Origin: Desmonostoc muscorum FACHB-395
GTDB taxonomy: Bacteria; Cyanobacteriota; Cyanobacteriia; Cyanobacteriales; Nostocaceae
Reading direction: 5' to 3'
NCBI RefSeq assembly: GCF_014698035.1
Contig: NZ_JACJSF010000013.1
Coordinates: 62,001 to 126,000 of the forward strand
DNA length: 64,000 nucleotides
The notes beneath the pieces are model-generated. The model saw only the letters and a program-made list of their open reading frames with translations, searched no databases and was not told the origin of the DNA. Each line of letters begins with the position of its first letter. Positions within the stretch are counted from its first letter, which is position 1. Shown here piece by piece: positions 1-8,501 of the stretch. The position numbers were made by a program, and so were the translations under genes.

Positions 1-1
1 T

Positions 2-472
2 TTGGCCCAAATTGCTGCTGTTGGGGTGCAAGGCTTAGTAGTGCCAGATTTACCCTTAGAAGAAGCAGGAGAATTAATCCAAACTGCTGCATCTTTTGGG
101 ATTGAGGTAATTTTACTTGTAGCTCCTACCAGTTCTAAAGATAGGATTTTAGCGATCGCTCGTCAATCTCAAGGTTTTATCTACCTGGTAAGCGTCACAG
201 GCGTTACAGGTATCCGCGCTCAAATCCAAGACCGCGTAAAAGATTTAATTACCGACTTGCGAAGCGTCACCGATAAACCCATCGGCGTTGGTTTTGGTAT
301 TTCCGGGCCAGAACAAGCGCATCAAGTAATGGAATGGGGAGCAGATGCGGTGATTGTTGGTAGTGCCTTCGTCAAACGTCTAGCTGAAGGTAGCCCAACA
401 GAAAGATTACAAGCTGTAGAAAAGCTTTGTCAAGAACTTAAAACAGCAATTACCCCAGTATCCCTGCAATAA
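2..472 (+). CDS. trpA: tryptophan synthase alpha subunit, C-terminal part
   Basis: This is the C-terminal 156 residues of TrpA, which cleaves indole-3-glycerol phosphate and passes indole to TrpB. The reading frame is open to the left edge, so the start and the catalytic Glu/Asp region lie outside the window. Visible family motifs are VPDLPLEE near the start, the phosphate-loop segment SVTGVTG and, towards the end, [13 protein letters not shown] followed by [11 protein letters not shown]. It is followed after 173 bases by trpB, with a palindromic repeat between them, so co-transcription is possible but not certain. Confidence 0.95.
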   Translation: MAQIAAVGVQGLVVPDLPLEEAGELIQTAASFGIEVILLVAPTSSKDRILAIARQSQGFIYLVSVTGVTGIRAQIQDRVKDLITDLRSVTDKPIGVGFGISGPEQAHQVMEWGADAVIVGSAFVKRLAEGSPTERLQAVEKLCQELKTAITPVSLQ

Positions 473-504
473 GTTGTTTCTGCAAAGTAAAAAACTCTCT
501 CTCT

Positions 505-585
505 TTCTTCTCTCTGTGCCCTCCGCGCCTCTGTGGTTCGATAAAAAATAACGAACCGCAGAGACACAGAGAACGCAGAGATTTG
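505..585. repeat. palindromic intergenic repeat of the 'CCTCTGTGGTTCG' family
   Basis: CCTCTGTGGTTCG on the left is mirrored by CGAACCGCAGAGA on the right, around a short A/T loop. Related copies occur near 42895-42935, 50985-51017 and 61850-61925. It lies between trpA and trpB and could form a long hairpin in their transcript. No coding potential is seen. Confidence 0.7.
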
Positions 586-645
586 AAGAGTCACCTTGAA
601 TAGAACGAAAGTAAAAAATACTTGAACGTAAAAGGATTTTAAACA

Positions 646-1875
646 GTGGTAAGCATACAAGACATCAAGACTGCAACTATCCAACCAGATTCTTTGGGCA
701 GATTTGGAAGATTTGGCGGTAAGTACGTCCCCGAAACCTTAATGCCTGCATTAAGTGAGTTAGAAGCAGCATTTCAAAAATATCGCAACGAGCCGAGTTT
801 CCAAGCAGAACTGCAAAACCTACTGCGCGATTATGTCGGACGACCCAGCCCATTATATTTTGCTGAACGCCTGACAACAAACTACGCTAGACCAGATGGC
901 ACGGGGCCGCAAATCTATTTAAAACGTGAGGATTTAAATCATACAGGCGCTCACAAAATTAATAATGCTTTAGCTCAAGTGTTGCTAGCTAAACGCATGG
1001 GTAAGCAACGGATTATTGCCGAGACAGGTGCAGGACAACACGGTGTAGCCACTGCAACTGTATGTGCTAGGTTTGGTTTGAAATGCGTGATTTACATGGG
1101 CATCCATGATATGGAACGCCAATCGCTAAATGTGTTCCGCATGAAATTAATGGGGGCTGAAGTTCGTCCGGTAGAAGCGGGTACGGGAACTCTCAAAGAT
1201 GCAACTTCCGAAGCAATTCGGGATTGGGTGACAAATGTAGAAACAACCCATTACATCCTCGGTTCCGTTGCAGGCCCTCATCCCTACCCGATGATTGTCC
1301 GTGACTTCCACGCGGTAATTGGTGTAGAAACTCGCGCTCAATCCCAGGAGAAATGGGGAGGATTACCAGATATTCTACTGGCTTGCGTGGGTGGAGGTTC
1401 CAATGCGATCGGCTTATTTAATGAATTTGTGCATGAATCTTCAGTGCGTCTAATTGGAGTCGAAGCGGCGGGTGAAGGTGTAGATACAGAAAAACACGCT
1501 GCTACCTTGACAAAGGGAAGAATAGGTGTGTTGCACGGTGCAATGAGCTATTTACTGCAAGATGATGATGGTCAAGTCATCGAAGCCCATTCAATTAGTG
1601 CCGGGTTAGACTATCCCGGTGTAGGGCCAGAACATAGTTATTTAAAGGATCTTGGTCGCGCTGAATATTACAGTGTGACTGATAAACAGGCATTAGATGC
1701 ATTTCAAAGACTTTCGCAACTAGAGGGAATTATCCCAGCTTTGGAAACTGCTCATGCGATCGCATATCTCGAAACCCTTTGTCCTCAATTAAAAGGCAAT
1801 CCCCGCATCGTCATCAATTGCTCCGGTAGAGGTGACAAAGATGTACAAACCGTCGCCAAAGTCCTGATTCCCTAG
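646..1875 (+). CDS. trpB: tryptophan synthase beta subunit
   Basis: TrpB condenses indole with L-serine to give tryptophan, using PLP. The 409-residue length is normal for the family. The N-terminus has the typical [19 protein letters not shown]. The PLP lysine is K104 in [10 protein letters not shown], and the phosphate-binding loop is [10 protein letters not shown] near residue 247. The C-terminus has [10 protein letters not shown]. The start is GTG at 646 with AAAGGA about ten bases upstream; no ATG fits better. It sits between trpA and trpD on the same strand. Confidence 0.97.
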   Translation: MVSIQDIKTATIQPDSLGRFGRFGGKYVPETLMPALSELEAAFQKYRNEPSFQAELQNLLRDYVGRPSPLYFAERLTTNYARPDGTGPQIYLKREDLNHTGAHKINNALAQVLLAKRMGKQRIIAETGAGQHGVATATVCARFGLKCVIYMGIHDMERQSLNVFRMKLMGAEVRPVEAGTGTLKDATSEAIRDWVTNVETTHYILGSVAGPHPYPMIVRDFHAVIGVETRAQSQEKWGGLPDILLACVGGGSNAIGLFNEFVHESSVRLIGVEAAGEGVDTEKHAATLTKGRIGVLHGAMSYLLQDDDGQVIEAHSISAGLDYPGVGPEHSYLKDLGRAEYYSVTDKQALDAFQRLSQLEGIIPALETAHAIAYLETLCPQLKGNPRIVINCSGRGDKDVQTVAKVLIP

Positions 1876-1899
1876 TGGTTCATGTCATTGATTTAGATG

Positions 1900-1960
1900 A
1901 GTTCGTAGTAAGCACTTTAGTGCTTAAAAATTCAGGACTAAAGTCCTGACTACAAACTTA
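1900..1960. repeat. imperfect palindromic repeat ('GGACTAAAGTCC' family)
   Basis: The element reads GTAGTAAGCACTTTAGTGCT, then AGGACTAAAGTCCTGACTAC: two nested palindromes between GTAGT and ACTAC ends. Related copies are at 5623-5690, 28310-28434 and 60516-60639, the last two with clear terminal inverted repeats. It separates trpB from trpD. Confidence 0.7.
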
Positions 1961-1998
1961 TTCTTCATTCAGAACTAGTCCAATGAGAAATAACCACA

Positions 1999-3090
1999 AT
2001 GATAACTGTAACCCAAGCTCCACCCGAAAACATCGCTATCTCTTCTGAGTTCTACAACTGGCCAGCTTTATTACAACAATTGCTAAATCGGCAATCGTTG
2101 ACGGTTTCCCAAGCTACAGATTTAATGCAAGGTTGGCTCACAGATTCTATCCCTCATGTTTTATCAGGAGCGATTTTAACTGCAATTCAAGCCAAAGGCG
2201 TATCCGCACAAGAATTAGTAGGCATGGCCAGTGTCTTACAATCCCAATCCCCAGTACCCAGTACCCAGTACCCAGCCCCCCTAATTGACACCTGTGGAAC
2301 TGGTGGAGATGGTGCTTCAACCTTTAATATTTCCACTGCTGTCGCCTTTGTGGCCGCTGCTGCTGGGGTAAAAGTTGCCAAACATGGCAATCGTTCGGCA
2401 TCTAGCAAGACCGGTTCAGCTGATGTGCTAGAAGCTTTGGGTATAAATCTCAATGCCAATCCTGAGAAAGTGCAAGCCGCAGTGGGTGAAGTTGGAATCA
2501 CCTTTTTGTTTGCTCCAGGTTGGCATCCTGCACTCAAAGCGATCGCAACTTTGCGAAAAACTTTGAAGGTGCGGACTGTTTTTAACTTACTCGGCCCGCT
2601 AGTAAATCCCATGCGGCCGACAGGGCAAATTATTGGTGTAAACGATCCGCTTTTACTAGAGGAAATTGTTCAAGCTTTATCGCAATTGGGATGTCAACAA
2701 GCGATCGCAGTTCATGGACGGGAACGTTTAGATGAAGCTGGTTTAGCAGATGTCACTGATTTAGCTGTACTCCAAGATAAAAAGGTGCGTTCTCTAACGC
2801 TGAACCCTCAAGAACTTGGTTTGAATTTTGCTCCCACTGCGGCATTACAGGGTGGAGATGTCCAAGAAAATGCCGAAATTTTGAAGGCAGTTCTCCAAGG
2901 TAAAGGCACTCAAGCACAGCAGGATGTTGTCGCTTTAAACACAGCCCTGGCACTCCAAGTAGGTGAAGCCATTCACGGGGAAACGGATATTTTAGTTGGT
3001 TGTGTTAAAGGTATTGTCCTGGCGAAGGAAATCCTGCAAAGCGGCGCGGCTTGGACAAAACTAGAACAACTCGCTGAATTTTTACACTAG
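1999..3090 (+). CDS. trpD: anthranilate phosphoribosyltransferase
   Basis: TrpD transfers phosphoribose from PRPP to anthranilate. The 363-residue protein carries the PRPP loop [17 protein letters not shown] near residue 97, [18 protein letters not shown] near 128 and [12 protein letters not shown] near 194. An unusual feature is the segment [11 protein letters not shown] just before the PRPP loop: it is encoded by three tandem CAGTACC heptamers (2252-2275), an in-frame insertion of short tandem repeat DNA. It follows trpB and precedes the DAHP synthase on the same strand. Confidence 0.96.
   Translation: MITVTQAPPENIAISSEFYNWPALLQQLLNRQSLTVSQATDLMQGWLTDSIPHVLSGAILTAIQAKGVSAQELVGMASVLQSQSPVPSTQYPAPLIDTCGTGGDGASTFNISTAVAFVAAAAGVKVAKHGNRSASSKTGSADVLEALGINLNANPEKVQAAVGEVGITFLFAPGWHPALKAIATLRKTLKVRTVFNLLGPLVNPMRPTGQIIGVNDPLLLEEIVQALSQLGCQQAIAVHGRERLDEAGLADVTDLAVLQDKKVRSLTLNPQELGLNFAPTAALQGGDVQENAEILKAVLQGKGTQAQQDVVALNTALALQVGEAIHGETDILVGCVKGIVLAKEILQSGAAWTKLEQLAEFLH
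2252..2275. repeat. heptameric short tandem repeat inside trpD
   Basis: CAGTACC is repeated three times, followed by a partial CAG. It lies inside trpD, and the frame stays open through it. STRR heptamers are a known Nostocales genome feature, normally intergenic. Confidence 0.85.
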
Positions 3091-3190
3091 ACGAACCTCT
3101 CCTCATAGGATTAAGCCTCTCTCCGTTTCGGGGAGAGGTTTGGAGAGGGGTCAATATATTACACCCAAAACTATACACAAGCAAAAACAG

Positions 3191-4291
3191 ATGATTATCA
3201 TCCTTAAGAGCGGTACACCTGCTGAGGAAATTACCCGTATCAGCGAAGAACTGAGTGAAACTTGGAAAGTCACGGTAGAAAAAAGCGTTGGAACTCATAA
3301 AGTTGTACTAGGGCTAATTGGCGATACCACTAGCATCGATAAATTACAGGTTCAAGAGTTCAGTCCTTGGATTGAGCAAGTATTACGAGTGCAACAACCT
3401 TTCAAGCGGGTAAGCCGAGAATTCCGACATGGAGAAGCCAGCGAAGTTGTTGTACCTACACCCAACGGCGATGTCTATTTTGGCGAACATCATCCGATTG
3501 TGGTGGTAGCTGGGCCTTGTTCCGTTGAGAATGAAGCGATGATTGTCGAAACCGCAAAGCGCGTCAAGGCAGCAGGAGCGCAATTTCTGCGTGGTGGAGC
3601 CTATAAACCCCGCACTTCACCTTATGCCTTTCAAGGTTATGGTGAAAGCGCTTTAGATTTATTAGCAGCAGCGCGGGAAGCTACTGGTTTGGGTATCGTC
3701 ACAGAATTGATGGATGCTGCGGATTTATCAGCAGTGGCGAAAACAGCTGACATAATCCAAATTGGAGCTAGGAATATGCACAACTTCTCGCTGCTCAAAA
3801 AGGTAGGCGCTCAAGATAAACCAGTGCTGCTGAAGCGGGGGATGTCTGCCACAATTGACGAGTGGCTGATGGCAGCAGAATATATTTTGGCATCTGGAAA
3901 TCCAAATGTGATTCTTTGTGAGCGGGGAATCAGAACCTTTGATGGTAAATATGCCCGCAATACTTTAGATTTATCTGTGCTTCCGGTGTTGCGATCGCTA
4001 ACCCATTTACCAATTATGATTGATCCTAGTCATGGTACTGGTAGGTCTGAATATGTGCCATCGATGGCAATGGCTGCGATCGCAGCTGGTACAGATGCCT
4101 TGATGATTGAAGTTCACCCCAATCCCGCAAAAGCTTTATCTGACGGGCCGCAATCTCTCACCCCTGATAAATTTGACCGCTTAGTTCGAGAAATGTCAAT
4201 TATTGGCAAAGTAGTCGATCGCTGGTCTACACCTACATTTGATAGCATTAATGACAACCGCATTCTCTTCGCACCAAAACTATCAAAGTAG
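3191..4291 (+). CDS. aroF: 3-deoxy-7-phosphoheptulonate (DAHP) synthase, AroF/AroA-beta type
   Basis: The enzyme condenses phosphoenolpyruvate and erythrose 4-phosphate, the first shikimate-pathway step. The 366-residue protein has an N-terminal ferredoxin-like (ACT-like) regulatory domain of about 70 residues, starting MIIILKSGTPAEEITRI. The TIM barrel has GPCSVENE, KPRTSPYAFQGYG, IGARNMHNF, LLKRGM, CERGIRTF, DPSHGTGRS and EVHPNPAKALSDGPQSL. An ATG at 3140 is in frame but would add 17 residues made of repeat-like sequence, so 3191, the domain start, is chosen. It is the last gene of the trp block. In this family the N-terminal domain mediates feedback control; which amino acid acts here is unknown. 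Confidence 0.94.
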   Translation: MIIILKSGTPAEEITRISEELSETWKVTVEKSVGTHKVVLGLIGDTTSIDKLQVQEFSPWIEQVLRVQQPFKRVSREFRHGEASEVVVPTPNGDVYFGEHHPIVVVAGPCSVENEAMIVETAKRVKAAGAQFLRGGAYKPRTSPYAFQGYGESALDLLAAAREATGLGIVTELMDAADLSAVAKTADIIQIGARNMHNFSLLKKVGAQDKPVLLKRGMSATIDEWLMAAEYILASGNPNVILCERGIRTFDGKYARNTLDLSVLPVLRSLTHLPIMIDPSHGTGRSEYVPSMAMAAIAAGTDALMIEVHPNPAKALSDGPQSLTPDKFDRLVREMSIIGKVVDRWSTPTFDSINDNRILFAPKLSK

Positions 4292-4329
4292 ACAGAGGGT
4301 AATCTCAGCTGATTTTTTGTGAATGGCTA

Positions 4330-4378
4330 AACCCGATCAACAGATTTTTTAAACAAAAGAATCCGTTGGTCGGGTTTT
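4330..4378 (+). terminator. Rho-independent-type terminator after the trp/aro block
   Basis: AACCCGATCAACAGATT (4330-4346) pairs with AATCCGTTGGTCGGGTT (4360-4376) with two mismatches, and the T stretch begins within the right arm. It lies 39 bases after the DAHP synthase stop codon. Confidence 0.75.
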
Positions 4379-4557
4379 CATCAGCACGAAAGACTACTTA
4401 TTGTAGAGACGGCGATTCATCGCGTCTCTTGCCTTAACCATAATAATTTTTATTACTTAGGATAGTTCCGATTTAAATAAAATTGTATTTAAGATTACAA
4501 GGTAATAAAAAACTAAATTTGTGGGGAATTAATTTCCCCTGCTACCAAGGAGTAATA

Positions 4558-5502
4558 ATGGTTTTAAGTCAATATCAACGTGCTGTGGGCGTATTTACTC
4601 ATCGTCGAGATGCAGAACAGGCGCTACATGAGTTGAGAGATTCTGGCTTGGCGATGGACAAAGTATCTGTAGTTGTACAGAATGCAGACCGCAATCATGA
4701 AATTATCGAGGATGAAATTAAAGAGCGCACTGGTGATAAAGCTGACGAAGGTGCAACAGTAGGAGGTCTTTCAGGGGGCGCTGTTGGTGGATTGACTGGT
4801 TTATTAGTAGGTCTTGGGACTTTAGCAATCCCTGGAGTTGGGCCAATAATGCTGGCTGGCGCAGCTGCAACTGCTTTGGTTACAACCCTTGTTGGTGCAA
4901 GTATTGGTGCTGCTACTGGGACTTTTGCTGGTGCATTAGTTGGTTGGGGAATATCAGAAGAACAAGCTAGATCATATAACGAGCGAGTAGAGCATGGACA
5001 CTATTTCATAATCGTGGATTGTACATCTTTTGAAATTGCTAAAGTAGAAGCAATTCTACAGCGTTGGGGTATTGAAGAATTTGGCATTTACGAACCTATA
5101 AGTATTGAGCAATTATCTCCAAATTCTACTACTACCATTCCTAATAAAAGTGGGATTTTGAGCAAATATGCTGTTAGTTGCTTCGATAACATAGAGAATG
5201 CTAAAGCTGCAATTAACGATATGTATATCACAGGGTTTTCAGCAAATCAGATGTCTTTAATTTGCAAAGACCTTTCTCAATTTATTGGGTTAACTGGTAT
5301 TAATTTAAGTGAGCGCTTTGACGCGATGAGGCTAGGAATAGCAGATGATTGGGCACGCTTTTACAACGAGCAAATTGAGCAAGGAAATTACATACTCATC
5401 GTTAGCGGCACAGACAATGAGCTTGAACAGGCTAGCTTTATTGTAGGCAATTATGGAGTTCAGGAATGTCAAATTTATGACCCAATGTTAATCCGTTCTT
5501 GA
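4558..5502 (+). CDS. glycine-zipper, general-stress-type protein with two-fold repeat
   Basis: Function unknown. The 314-residue protein starts at 4558, where AAGGAG lies six bases upstream; the in-frame upstream extension lacks such a site. The N-terminal region (AVGVFTHRRDAEQALHEL) resembles the flexible stress-protein (GsiB/17M, DUF1269-like) fold. It is followed by a glycine/alanine-rich hydrophobic segment (about residues 65-135) that could insert in a membrane. The second half repeats the soluble part: YAVSCFDNIENAKAAINDM matches the beginning, and ARSYNERVEHGHYFIIV is echoed by ARFYNEQIEQGNYILIV. The glycine zipper is present only in the first half. Confidence 0.75.
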   Translation: MVLSQYQRAVGVFTHRRDAEQALHELRDSGLAMDKVSVVVQNADRNHEIIEDEIKERTGDKADEGATVGGLSGGAVGGLTGLLVGLGTLAIPGVGPIMLAGAAATALVTTLVGASIGAATGTFAGALVGWGISEEQARSYNERVEHGHYFIIVDCTSFEIAKVEAILQRWGIEEFGIYEPISIEQLSPNSTTTIPNKSGILSKYAVSCFDNIENAKAAINDMYITGFSANQMSLICKDLSQFIGLTGINLSERFDAMRLGIADDWARFYNEQIEQGNYILIVSGTDNELEQASFIVGNYGVQECQIYDPMLIRS

Positions 5503-5838
5503 AAACTAGCACTGGGAATTTTAACAATTTTGTTAGAACAAACAAATATATAGCAATACTTTCAAAATCCTCCGGTCTTTAGCTGTAAGTAGGTAGACAT
5601 AATTAAATATAAAATAAACTCTTAGTTTGTAGTGAGCGATTTATCGCTCAGAGCAAGGATTATCAGGACTAAAGTCCTTACTACAAACTTTAAATTTATT
5701 TATGACTAGATACTTATGTGTTGCAGCTTATAACTTTATTCGAAATATTCCGCCCGTAAACCGGGCGAATATGTAACAAAGCAATTGTGCAAACTAAATT
5801 ATTACATCTAAATTTCCTCAGAAATTTTGATGAAGACA
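5503..5838. repeat. intergenic gap with a palindromic repeat and a GC-rich hairpin
   Basis: This gap separates the convergent stress-type gene and HMA gene. 5623-5690 is a copy of the GGACTAAAGTCC palindrome family (TTTGTAGTGAG to CTTACTACAAAC). 5745-5772 is a hairpin with CGCCCG pairing to CGGGCG, extended by ATATTC/GAATAT. It could end transcripts from either side, but neither side has a strong T-tract. Nothing coding is seen. Confidence 0.6.
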
Positions 5839-6039
5839 TTAATAGCCTTCTATCGTATAACCAGCAGATTGAACTATCTGTTTAATCGACTCTTCAGAAG
5901 CCGCAGTATCTACAGTTACGGTTTTAGCATCAACATTCACATCTACCTTGGCATCAGATTCCATCGTCAAAATAGATTTAGTTATTTTCTTGGCGCACTC
6001 ATCACCTTTAATATCCGGAACTTTCAATTTAATTGCCAT
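5839..6039 (-). CDS. heavy-metal-associated (HMA) domain protein lacking one metal-site cysteine
   Basis: This 66-residue protein has the size and fold signature of CopZ-type metallochaperones, including the terminal AGYTIEGY. In HMA proteins the metal site is MxCxxC; here the aligned segment is PDIKGDECAKKI, so the methionine position is Ile and the first cysteine is Gly. Only one cysteine remains, so ordinary two-cysteine Cu(I) binding is unlikely. The start is well supported: GAGGT lies seven bases before the ATG. A canonical paralogue lies at 32253-32447. The role is not known. Confidence 0.8.
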   Translation of the reverse strand: MAIKLKVPDIKGDECAKKITKSILTMESDAKVDVNVDAKTVTVDTAASEESIKQIVQSAGYTIEGY

Positions 6040-6285
6040 TACTTACCTCAGTTCATCAACTTTTATTTCTATTTCATCAATATAATAACGGTTGAGACAA
6101 TGAAGAAACATCTTACTAGAGTCAGGGAATTGAGCATCCCTAGGATAGTAATAAATAATAGCTAGACTTAAATTATTAGTTGTTGGATGGCTAATACATC
6201 TGGTTTTTGGTAGATGCCATTGTGCAATTTGTTGTGTGAAGAAAGTAACTCTGGCGATTTAGTTGAAAAAGGATAAAATATCGAG

Positions 6286-7098
6286 CTACCTATTTTTTTG
6301 GAGTTCGTGCATACTTCTCACAACCTTTGTTACTAGATTTCTGGGTGTAAATCTGACGCTTTCGGTCAATATTTTATTTCTCATCCCAGGAACAACAACA
6401 GTTTTATTTTTCATTAAACCCCGATAACCAATCTTAGCAACGGTTTCCGTATCCATCATTCTGTTAACATTAGCAATCTTGGAATCTTCCATTGCAGCAG
6501 TTTGTTGGAATTCTGATGCTGTTGGGCCGGGACAAAGAACAGTAACGCTAACACCAGTACCCTCTAATTCATTAGCAATCGCTTCTGAAAATGATAAGAC
6601 ATAGGCTTTAGTAGCAAAATAAACCGCCATTAGAGGCCCCGGTTGAAAAGCTGCTGCTGAGGCGACATTTAATATTTTTCCATAGTCTTGCTCGACCATA
6701 TCCTTGAGAAATAACTTTGTTAAATGTGTCAAAGTCACCATATTTACCTGGAGCATTTGCAGTTCAATACTGAGGTCTGTTTCGCTGAATGCTCCATAAG
6801 TACCAAAGCCAGCATTGTTAACCAGCACATCAATTTTGATGGATTCTTGCTGGAGTTCTCTAAAAATTTCTTCTGGAGATGTTGGGATAGATAAATCCTT
6901 AGTCAAAATTTTCACAAAAATCCCAAACTTTTGCGGAAATTCATTTATGATTTCTGTAAGTTTTTGTTCATTCTTATCCACTAACACCAGATTATAACCA
7001 TGACGAGCAAAAATCTGGGTTAATTGATAGCCGATCCCACTAGCCGCTCCTGTAATTAGAGCAGTTTTTTTTTGCCGACTTTCAGATGTTTTATTCAT
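6286..7098 (-). CDS. short-chain dehydrogenase/reductase (SDR)
   Basis: A 270-residue classical SDR, an NAD(P)(H)-dependent oxidoreductase of unknown substrate. The cofactor glycine motif is TGAASGIG (16-23), followed by NNAG (94-97), the catalytic Ser147 in NVASAAA, and Tyr160/Lys164 in YFATK. The arrangement resembles DltE/YqjQ-like SDRs. The shorter PGPTASEF follows the active site. There is no clear Shine-Dalgarno sequence. It is divergent from the following dehydratase gene. Confidence 0.88.
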   Translation of the reverse strand: MNKTSESRQKKTALITGAASGIGYQLTQIFARHGYNLVLVDKNEQKLTEIINEFPQKFGIFVKILTKDLSIPTSPEEIFRELQQESIKIDVLVNNAGFGTYGAFSETDLSIELQMLQVNMVTLTHLTKLFLKDMVEQDYGKILNVASAAAFQPGPLMAVYFATKAYVLSFSEAIANELEGTGVSVTVLCPGPTASEFQQTAAMEDSKIANVNRMMDTETVAKIGYRGLMKNKTVVVPGMRNKILTESVRFTPRNLVTKVVRSMHELQKNR

Positions 7099-7306
7099 GC
7101 TAGAAAAATGGCGAATGTGAGTTAATTAATTTAAGTTTTATAAAAATAGCTACAACAATATATAATGTTTGCGGTAGCTATTTTTATGCAGACAATAAAT
7201 GATGCTATCTACCTGAAACGAGTATGCTTCAATCAAGCATAAGAGACGTAAATATAAAAATCTGTATCTATATAAACAAGAGCAAAAATATTTAATTTTT
7301 TCATTA

Positions 7307-8281
7307 ATGTCACAACCTAATTCCGTTACTATAACTGATGTGCAAGCAGCACAAGAGCGAATTTTGGGAATTGCCCATCGCACGCCTGTGCTAACTTCTA
7401 GAATGGTTAACGATCGCACCAATAGCCAAGTATTCTTTAAATGCGAGAACTTTCAACGCACCGGGGCATTTAAATTTAGAGGGGCGTACAATGCCTTAGC
7501 GCAACTATCGGTAGCACAAAAACAAACAGGCGTTCTCACCTATTCATCAGGAAATCATGCCCAAGCGATCGCTCTAGCTGGAAAAATCCTCAATATTCCC
7601 ACCACTATTGTCATGCCTGATGATGCACCCATTGTCAAACAAACTGCTACTCGTGGCTATGGTGCAGAGATAATTTTATACAATCGTCAAGAAACAAACC
7701 GAGAAGAATTAGCCCAAAATTTAGCAGATGATAGCTCTTTGACACTCATTCCCCCTTACGATCATCCTCATGTAGTCGCCGGACAGGGGACAACTGCTTT
7801 AGAACTGATTCAAGAGGTTGGTGAATTGGATTTGCTATTAGTTTGTTGTGGCGGTGGCGGATTACTTTCAGGATGTGCGATCGCAGCCAAGTCACTTTTA
7901 CCCAATTGTAAAGTAATCGGGGTAGAACCAGCACTTGCCGACGATGCTACCCGCTCTTTTCACACCAAAACCCTGCAAACTGTCAAGAATCCTGATACCA
8001 TCGCCGATGGTGCGCGGACTCCTAGCCTTGGTAAAATTACTTTCCCCTTAGTGCTGCATTACGTCGATGATATGGTGACGGTATCTGAAGAAGCGATTCT
8101 TCGCACCATGTTTTTCTTATGGGAACGTCTGAAAATTGTCGTTGAACCTACCGGAGTACTTGCAGCCGCAGCCTTACTCGAAGGTGTGGTGACAGCACCA
8201 GAGTCGAGGATTGGTGTCATCATCAGTGGTGGAAATGTCGATTTAGCGCAAGTTGGTAAATTGTTTTCTGTGGGATTTTGA
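7307..8281 (+). CDS. PLP-dependent threonine/serine dehydratase (serine-racemase-like)
   Basis: A 324-residue fold-type II PLP enzyme. Lys56 in FKFRGAYNAL is the PLP lysine, with the substrate loop SSGNHAQA near residue 82 and the phosphate-binding CCGGGGLLSG near 179. It has the short architecture without the C-terminal ACT-like regulatory domains of biosynthetic IlvA, so a catabolic threonine/serine ammonia-lyase or serine racemase is more likely; the two cannot be separated here. It is transcribed divergently from the SDR gene and followed by a MITE-like repeat. Confidence 0.85.
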   Translation: MSQPNSVTITDVQAAQERILGIAHRTPVLTSRMVNDRTNSQVFFKCENFQRTGAFKFRGAYNALAQLSVAQKQTGVLTYSSGNHAQAIALAGKILNIPTTIVMPDDAPIVKQTATRGYGAEIILYNRQETNREELAQNLADDSSLTLIPPYDHPHVVAGQGTTALELIQEVGELDLLLVCCGGGGLLSGCAIAAKSLLPNCKVIGVEPALADDATRSFHTKTLQTVKNPDTIADGARTPSLGKITFPLVLHYVDDMVTVSEEAILRTMFFLWERLKIVVEPTGVLAAAALLEGVVTAPESRIGVIISGGNVDLAQVGKLFSVGF

Positions 8282-8308
8282 TACTCTCACCCCTTTAAGG
8301 AGTGGGAT

Positions 8309-8442
8309 CAATACGGTTCGGTTAAGACAAGAGACGCGATGAATCGCCGTCTCTACAATAATCAATCCTTTGTAGAGACGGCGATTTATCGCGTCTTTGC
8401 GATCTAAAATTTTCATCAAAAAATCTTAACCGAACCATATTG
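8309..8442. repeat. MITE-like element with 19-bp terminal inverted repeats
   Basis: CAATACGGTTCGGTTAAGA (8309-8327) is mirrored by TCTTAACCGAACCATATTG (8424-8442) with one mismatch. Between them lie two GTAGAGACGGCGAT palindromes, a family also present at 4400-4430. The element has no coding capacity and occupies most of the gap between the dehydratase and the kinase gene. Confidence 0.75.
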
Positions 8443-8501
8443 GGAGTGGGATTGCAAGGTTTTAGCGAATCAACTTATCTAATTGGATTTCCCCGATATT
8501 T

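Noticed and set aside
5827-6165. 112-codon plus-strand frame over the HMA gene
   Set aside because: Shadow of the HMA gene, which has a clear ribosome site and domain match.
7150-7422. 90-codon frame antisense to the dehydratase start
   Set aside because: Irregular composition, overlaps a well-supported gene and has no recognisable domain.
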